This document shows, one piece after another, positions 34,661 through 38,892 of a stretch of DNA of 38,892 nucleotides. This stretch comes from Lentisalinibacter sp035655155. GTDB lineage: Bacteria > Pseudomonadota > Gammaproteobacteria > Steroidobacterales > Woeseiaceae. The first letter of the stretch is position 1, and the number at the start of each line of letters is the position of its first letter. A program made the translations under genes and the position numbers. The stretch lies in contig DASRVH010000025.1 of assembly GCA_035655155.1 (NCBI GenBank), positions 1 through 38,892 of the forward strand. Direction: 5' to 3'. A model generated the notes under the pieces. That model saw nothing but the letters and a program-made list of their open reading frames with translations, ran no database searches and was not told the origin of the DNA.

Positions 34661-35890
34661 ATGCTCGTCTTCGTTGCCGCCGTCTCGGTGGCTCTCGTCT
34701 TCTCCTTCCTCTGCTCCATCTTCGAATCGGTGCTGCTATCGGTGCGCTACTCGCGGGTCGAGGAGCTGGCGCAGAGCGGCAAGCGCTCGGGACGCCTGCT
34801 CCGACGCTTCAAGCGGGACATCGACACGCCCATCGCGGCCATCCTGATCGTCAACACCGTCGCCCACACGGTGGGCGCATCGGTGGCCGGTGCGAGTTAC
34901 TCCAACGTGTTCGACCCGCAGACGCTGTGGATCTTCACCATCGTCTTCACCGTCGCCGTGCTGCTGTTCACGGAGATCATCCCGAAGACGGTGGGTGTCA
35001 CCTATTCCGATCTGCTCGCGACACCGGTCGCCTTCGGCATCCAGGCTTTCACCGTGGCGCTGAAGCCGCTGGTGGCGGTGAGCGGCATGCTGTCCCGGGC
35101 GCTGCGCGGCGGCGGCGAGGAGATGCCCATCACATCGGTGGAGGAGATACGCCTGCTCGCCTCCCTCGGCCGCCGGGAGGGCAGCGTGGGCCTGCGGACG
35201 GCCTCCATGATCGTCGGCGCCACGCATCTGCGCCAGCTCCGTGCCGTGGACGTGATGGTGCCGCGGGCGGCGGTGCGCTTCCTGTCCGGCACCATGAGCC
35301 GGGACGAACTGCTGCAGACCCTGAAGGAGGAGCGTTTCAGCCGCTTCCCCTACTCGCCCACCGAGGATCTGGACCAGGCCGCGGGCATCGCGCTGGCGAA
35401 AGAGCTGCTGATCCACCTGCAGGAGCACGACGAGGTGGACTGGGAGTCGCTGATCCGCGAGCCCCTGATCGTGCCCGAGACCAAGCCGGTCAACTCGCTG
35501 CTGCTGGCCTTCCAGGAGACCCGCACCCACATGGCGCTGGTGGTGGACGAGTACGGCACCTTCCTCGGCATCGTCACCAACGAGGACCTGCTGGAGGAGA
35601 TCGTGGGCGAGATCTACGACGAAACCGACCGGCCGACGGAGGAGATCTGGCGCCAGCCCGACGGCAGCCTGCAGGCGCTGGGCACCGTGGATCTGCGCAA
35701 GCTATGCAGCCAGCTCGGCCTGCGCTGGGAACCGGAGGCAGACGTCGTGACCGCCGGCGGTCTCGTCAGCACGCTCCTCGGCCGACTGCCGGAAGTGGGG
35801 GACGAGGTAGAATGGCGTGGCTTCAAGCTACAGGTCCTCGCGGCCGGCCGGCGCCGCGCGGAACGCATCGCGGTGAGCAAGGTCGATTAG
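34661..35890 (+). CDS. CNNM/CorC-type transporter (hemolysin family protein)
   Basis: The 409-residue protein starts MLVFVAAVSVALVFSFLCSIFESVLLSVRYSRVEEL, the opening of a DUF21/CNNM transmembrane domain (about residues 1-150, three or four helices). LLFTEIIPKTVGVTYSD is the conserved core of that domain. A CBS-pair region (about 195-325) follows, including ELLIHLQEHDEVDWESLIREPLIVPETKPVNSLLLAFQETRTHMALVVDEYGTFLGIVTNEDLLEEIVGEI. A CorC_HlyC domain (PDGSLQALGTVDLRKLC) ends it. Related proteins export magnesium or affect divalent-cation homeostasis. The start has GAGGG upstream. It is 27 bases before the sugar dehydrogenase gene on the same strand. Confidence 0.94.
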   Translation: MLVFVAAVSVALVFSFLCSIFESVLLSVRYSRVEELAQSGKRSGRLLRRFKRDIDTPIAAILIVNTVAHTVGASVAGASYSNVFDPQTLWIFTIVFTVAVLLFTEIIPKTVGVTYSDLLATPVAFGIQAFTVALKPLVAVSGMLSRALRGGGEEMPITSVEEIRLLASLGRREGSVGLRTASMIVGATHLRQLRAVDVMVPRAAVRFLSGTMSRDELLQTLKEERFSRFPYSPTEDLDQAAGIALAKELLIHLQEHDEVDWESLIREPLIVPETKPVNSLLLAFQETRTHMALVVDEYGTFLGIVTNEDLLEEIVGEIYDETDRPTEEIWRQPDGSLQALGTVDLRKLCSQLGLRWEPEADVVTAGGLVSTLLGRLPEVGDEVEWRGFKLQVLAAGRRRAERIAVSKVD

Positions 35891-35917
35891 AAGACGAACA
35901 ATAAAGGGAGAGAACCC

Positions 35918-37042
35918 ATGCTGCGCGTGTCCATGTGGTCGATTATGGCGGCCGTTATGCTGCTCAGCCTATCAACCGAGGCGCAGGCGGAGCGATTCGG
36001 GACGGAGTTCCACGACGTCGAGGTGTCCGTCGTCACCGACGGACTCAGCCACCCCTGGGGGCTCGCGTTCCTGCCGGGCGGCGACATCCTGATCACCGAG
36101 CGCGGCGGCACCCTGCGCGTGGTGCGCGACGGCAAGGTGCTACGCGACCCGGTCGCGGGCCTGCCACCCATCGATCAGCACGGCCAGGGCGGCCTGCTGG
36201 ACGTAACGCTGCACCCGGACTTCGCGGAAAACCGGCTGGTCTATCTGTCTTACGCCGGCCGCGGCGACGACGGCTACAGCACGGAAGTGCTGCGGGGCCG
36301 GCTGGAGGGCGACGCTCTCACCAACGTGGAAGTAATCTTCCGTGCCGCGCCCAGGACGGACGGCAAGCGGCATTTCGGCTCCCGGCTGCTGTTCGGGCGG
36401 GACGGCAAGCTCTACGTCTCGCTCGGCGACCGCGGCGATCGCCCGTCCGCCCAGGATCTTTCCTCCCACAACGGTTCCCTGCTGCGGCTGAACCCGGACG
36501 GGAGCGTGCCCGCGGACAACCCGTTCGTGGGCCGCGACGGCGCGCAGCCGGAGATCTGGACCTATGGCAATCGCAACATGCAGGGCATGGCGCTGAGGGC
36601 GAACGGCCAGATCTGGACCCACGAGCACGGCCCCCAGGGCGGCGACGAAGTGAACCTGATGCGTCCCGCCGTGAACTACGGCTGGCCCGTGATCACCAAC
36701 GGTCGCAATTACGGCATCGGCACGAAGATCGGCGAGGGCGAGGAAAAACCCGGCATGGCCCAGCCCGCCCACACCTGGGTGCCTTCCATCGCCCCCTCGG
36801 GCATGGCTTTCTATAACGGCGACGCCTTCCCCGCATGGAAAGGCGACCTGTTCGTGGGCTCGTTGAAATTCGGCCTGCTGGTGCGCCTGACCCTGAACGG
36901 CGACGAGATCGTGGCCGAGGAGCGCATGCTCGACGATGCCTACGGCCGCATCCGCGCGGTGGCCGAGGGCCCGGACGGCCTGCTCTGGCTTCTCACCGAC
37001 GAGCGCAACGGCAAACTCCTGAAACTGACCCCCGCCAAATAA
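35918..37042 (+). CDS. PQQ-dependent soluble sugar (aldose) dehydrogenase
   Basis: The 374-residue protein starts MLRVSMWSIMAAVMLL, with a good ribosome-binding site (AAGGGAG); the signal ends AQAERF. It matches the GdhB/YliI six-bladed beta-propeller family: LSHPWGLAFLPGGDILITERGGTLRV, HGQGGLLDVTLHPDF, HFGSRLLFGRDGKLYVSLGDRGDR, IWTYGNRNMQGMAL, WTHEHGPQGGDEVN and NYGWPVI. The basic residues of HFGSR and the histidine in the HEHGPQ block are expected near the PQQ. It oxidises aldoses in the periplasm and passes electrons to the respiratory chain. A REP starts 3 bases after the stop. No PQQ biosynthesis gene is in the window. Confidence 0.93.
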   Translation: MLRVSMWSIMAAVMLLSLSTEAQAERFGTEFHDVEVSVVTDGLSHPWGLAFLPGGDILITERGGTLRVVRDGKVLRDPVAGLPPIDQHGQGGLLDVTLHPDFAENRLVYLSYAGRGDDGYSTEVLRGRLEGDALTNVEVIFRAAPRTDGKRHFGSRLLFGRDGKLYVSLGDRGDRPSAQDLSSHNGSLLRLNPDGSVPADNPFVGRDGAQPEIWTYGNRNMQGMALRANGQIWTHEHGPQGGDEVNLMRPAVNYGWPVITNGRNYGIGTKIGEGEEKPGMAQPAHTWVPSIAPSGMAFYNGDAFPAWKGDLFVGSLKFGLLVRLTLNGDEIVAEERMLDDAYGRIRAVAEGPDGLLWLLTDERNGKLLKLTPAK

Positions 37043-37045
37043 CAC

Positions 37046-37353
37046 GTAGGAGGGCCTTCAGGCCCGACCGGCTCTGCCAGCCTCGACCCCGCGTTCTATC
37101 GACGTTGGCCCATCATCGGGTGGACAAGGGTCGCGGGGACGCTCGCTCGGACGTCCTGTCCTCCCTCGCTTCGGCCGGGCCCGCCACCCTTGTCCACCCG
37201 CTGACGGACCCGTAGCCGGGAGGTCTGGCACGTATCAGTAGGCGCTACTGACTGGCAGCGCCGTTACGCCACCACGAGCACGGCCGTCATGCGGGGGTAT
37301 CCATCGCCGCGACCTTTTGTCGGGAGCAAGATGGATACCCCCGCATGACGGCC
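37046..37353. repeat. Composite repeat B: REP plus long hairpin modules
   Basis: One REP (37046-37067) opens the element; the distal REP found in copy A is absent. The 31-nt module is at 37090-37120. Perfect 15-bp arms CGGGTGGACAAGGGT (37117-37131) and complement (37186-37200) enclose the shared core (GGACGTCCTGTCCTCC). After CTACTGACTGGCAGCGCC comes a perfect 24-bp inverted repeat (37282-37305 and 37330-37353) with a 24-base loop GCCGCGACCTTTTGTCGGGA plus GCAA. The arm sequences of the first hairpin differ from those of copy A although both are perfectly paired. Confidence 0.9.
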
Positions 37354-37366
37354 AGGAAAGAACGAG

Positions 37367-37822
37367 TCAGCGTTCGAAGAACCGCTCGTACGCCGAGTGC
37401 ATGACCTCCGGCGGAATCTCCAGCACGTCCGCGGCATAGTGCAGGACGTCGAGTTCCGCCGACTCGCGGCGGCCGTCGGCGGCGATCAGCTCCAGCAGCA
37501 GCATCGCCACTTCTTCTTTCTCCGCGGGGTCGAGCAGGTTTCTGAGCGCGCGCAGCTGGGCCTCGAGCTCCTCGGGTTCCGGCGCCTCGGTCAGTGCATT
37601 AGTCAGCAGCTCCAGCGCCTCGGCGCTGCTCAGGCGGAAGTGGCTTTCGGTGATGGCGAGCATCTGCGACGTCTCGGCCGTGGAGATGGTGCCGTCGGTC
37701 TTCGCGATGCGCACGAGCAGCGAGGCGATCAGGAACTGGAAATCCCGGTCGGTCATGATGCCCTGGGCATCCACGGCTTCGCCGGACTTCAGCCGCAGGG
37801 TATCGCGTGGAATCGTGGCCAT
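37367..37822 (-). CDS. TerB-like tellurite resistance domain protein
   Basis: The 151-residue protein starts MATIPRDTLRLKSGEAVDAQGIM. It contains the TerB helical fold: FLIASLLVRIAKTDGTISTAETSQMLAITESHFRLS, then a second acidic block KEEVAMLLLELIAADGRRESAELDVLHYAADVLEIPPE. The two DG.I...E and ADGR...E motifs are the divalent-cation binding type of TerB proteins. The cellular role of stand-alone TerB proteins is unclear; they are often near stress or DNA-repair genes. It is on the minus strand, 101 bases upstream of the antiporter gene, and its stop lies 13 bases from the hairpin of repeat B. Confidence 0.85.
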   Translation of the reverse strand: MATIPRDTLRLKSGEAVDAQGIMTDRDFQFLIASLLVRIAKTDGTISTAETSQMLAITESHFRLSSAEALELLTNALTEAPEPEELEAQLRALRNLLDPAEKEEVAMLLLELIAADGRRESAELDVLHYAADVLEIPPEVMHSAYERFFER

Positions 37823-37923
37823 GGCTGTTCCCCCCCCGTCCGCCCCGGACGCCGCCGGGACACCGCCCTAGTTTATCCATCCTGCGGCGGAACGCCATCC
37901 ATGCGCTGCGGGCGGGACGAGGC

Positions 37924-38892
37924 TCAGCCCGATCCGGCCGAAGAAGCCGCGGCGTCTTCCGGCCGCCGGCCGAAGAAGCGGATGACGACGTACAACACGG
38001 CACCGCCCGCCGGCAGGGCCACCCACCAGGGCAGCCCGTAACCGGTCGGCAAGGTGCCGATCAGCAGCGCGACGAGCCCGACGGCCATGGCATAGGGCAG
38101 CTGGGTGCGCACGTGTTCGATGTGGTCGCAGCCGCTCGCCATTGACGAGAGAATGGTGGTATCCGAGATCGGAGAGCAGTGATCGCCCCAGACCGCGCCG
38201 GCCAGGTTGCAGGCAATCGCCGAGTACAGGATGTCGTGGTATTCGGGCCCGGTCATGCCCGCCGCCGACATCACCGCCCATGTCAGCGGGATGATCAACG
38301 GCATGAGGATGCCCATGGTCCCCCAGCTCGTGCCGGTGCTGAAGGCGGTCAGCGCCGAGAGCACGAATACCAGCGCCGGCAGCACCGCCGGCGGCAGGGA
38401 GTCGCCCAGCAGGCTGACCAGGTAGTCCGCGGTGTGCAGTTCGTCGGCGATGCCGGCCAGCGCCCAGGCCAGCACCAGGATGATCATGGCGAACAGCATC
38501 GAGCGTACCCCCGTGTACCAGGCATCGATGACCTCTTCCAGGCCGAGTATGCGCTGCACCAGGGACAGGCCGGCGGCCGCTATCACGCTCAGCAGCGACG
38601 CCCACATCAGCGACTTGTACGGGTCTGCGCTGCCGATGATCTCGGGCAGCGTCTCGCCTTCGCCGGTGATCAGCAATGCGGCCAGCAGCGTGCCGATCAG
38701 CACCAGGATGGGCACCACCGCATTCACCGCGCGTACCGGCGCGTCTTCCGGCGGCTCAAGTTCCTCCAGGCCCTCGCCGCTGGACGCCTCCGAGGCCTCC
38801 GACCGCACGCGCCCGCCCCGGGCCCGCACTTCCGCGGCGTGCATGGCGCCGAAGTCCCGCCCCGTGATCGCCACGAGGAACACGAAGAACAG
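37924..38892 (-). CDS. NhaC family Na+/H+ antiporter (5' end outside window)
   Basis: An open frame of 323 residues runs off the window edge, so the N-terminal part is missing. The visible part is strongly hydrophobic with at least eight membrane helices. NhaC hallmarks are TAFSTGTSWGTMGILMPLIIPL and AGAVWGDHCSPISDTTILSSMASGCDHIEHVRTQLPYA. A charged cytoplasmic loop (about residues 19-55 of the visible part, SEASEASSGEGLEELEPPEDAP) lies between membrane segments. The family exchanges Na+ (or malate/lactate in some members) for H+ and supports life at high pH or salt. It is convergent with the upstream plus-strand genes and follows the TerB gene. Confidence 0.92.
   Translation of the reverse strand: MFFVFLVAITGRDFGAMHAAEVRARGGRVRSEASEASSGEGLEELEPPEDAPVRAVNAVVPILVLIGTLLAALLITGEGETLPEIIGSADPYKSLMWASLLSVIAAAGLSLVQRILGLEEVIDAWYTGVRSMLFAMIILVLAWALAGIADELHTADYLVSLLGDSLPPAVLPALVFVLSALTAFSTGTSWGTMGILMPLIIPLTWAVMSAAGMTGPEYHDILYSAIACNLAGAVWGDHCSPISDTTILSSMASGCDHIEHVRTQLPYAMAVGLVALLIGTLPTGYGLPWWVALPAGGAVLYVVIRFFGRRPEDAAASSAGSG

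Noticed and set aside
37282..37353. The 24-bp hairpin after the TerB gene as a transcription terminator
   Set aside because: No T-tract follows on either strand, and the same hairpin occurs inside copy A; it is better explained as part of the repeat.

Overview
The window is about 39 kb of high-GC chromosomal DNA, almost fully coding, with 35 genes I can support. Two of these run off or are cut by the window edges. No rRNA, tRNA, CRISPR array, integrase, transposase or phage gene was seen. The gene content is an aerobic, heterotrophic gammaproteobacterium: ErfK/YkuD transpeptidase, SohB, LipA, YigB-like and GloA proteins, MoxR/Bat genes, a TonB-dependent receptor and a large secreted S9 peptidase. 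A partial NhaC-type Na+/H+ antiporter hints at a marine or haloalkaline habitat. The GTAG-headed palindromic repeats resemble those of Xanthomonadales/Wenzhouxiangella-like genomes. That placement is inference, not proof.

Layout. (1) 1-138: 3' end of an unidentified gene, then a REP cluster. (2) 302-13286: one long minus-strand run. In transcription order it is lipA, sohB, an M48 lipoprotein, the ligase-associated repair module (MBL exonuclease, ATP-dependent DNA ligase, Lhr-type helicase, PdeM phosphoesterase), a DUF429 protein, a SAM methyltransferase, a small membrane protein, a LysM-YkuD L,D-transpeptidase, a 58-residue acidic protein found here between overlapping genes, and a SapC-family protein. 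(3) 13400-18562: DUF2797 protein, a small acidic protein, an OmpA-type coiled-coil protein, an alpha/beta hydrolase, a YigB-like HAD phosphatase and glyoxalase I. (4) 18567-18960: a composite repeat. (5) 18957-27965 (minus): EamA transporter and Ada-like protein, then a complete MoxR-DUF58-DUF4381-BatA-BatB/C-BatD operon whose last genes overlap at GTG starts. (6) 28096-37042 (plus): lipoprotein and DUF192 protein, S9 prolyl oligopeptidase, TonB-dependent receptor, CNNM/CorC-type protein and a PQQ-dependent sugar dehydrogenase. (7) 37046-37353: a second copy of the composite repeat, then a TerB-like protein and the truncated NhaC antiporter on the minus strand.

The coherent systems are the ligase-associated DNA repair module, the MoxR/Bat envelope chaperone operon, and a peptide-scavenging pair (S9 peptidase plus TonB receptor). 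The most unusual material is non-coding. A REP/REPIN family supplies the stop codon of at least five genes. Two long composite repeats share conserved cores, while their long hairpin arms differ in sequence but stay perfectly self-complementary in each copy. That suggests selection, or a copying mechanism, acting on the fold rather than the sequence.
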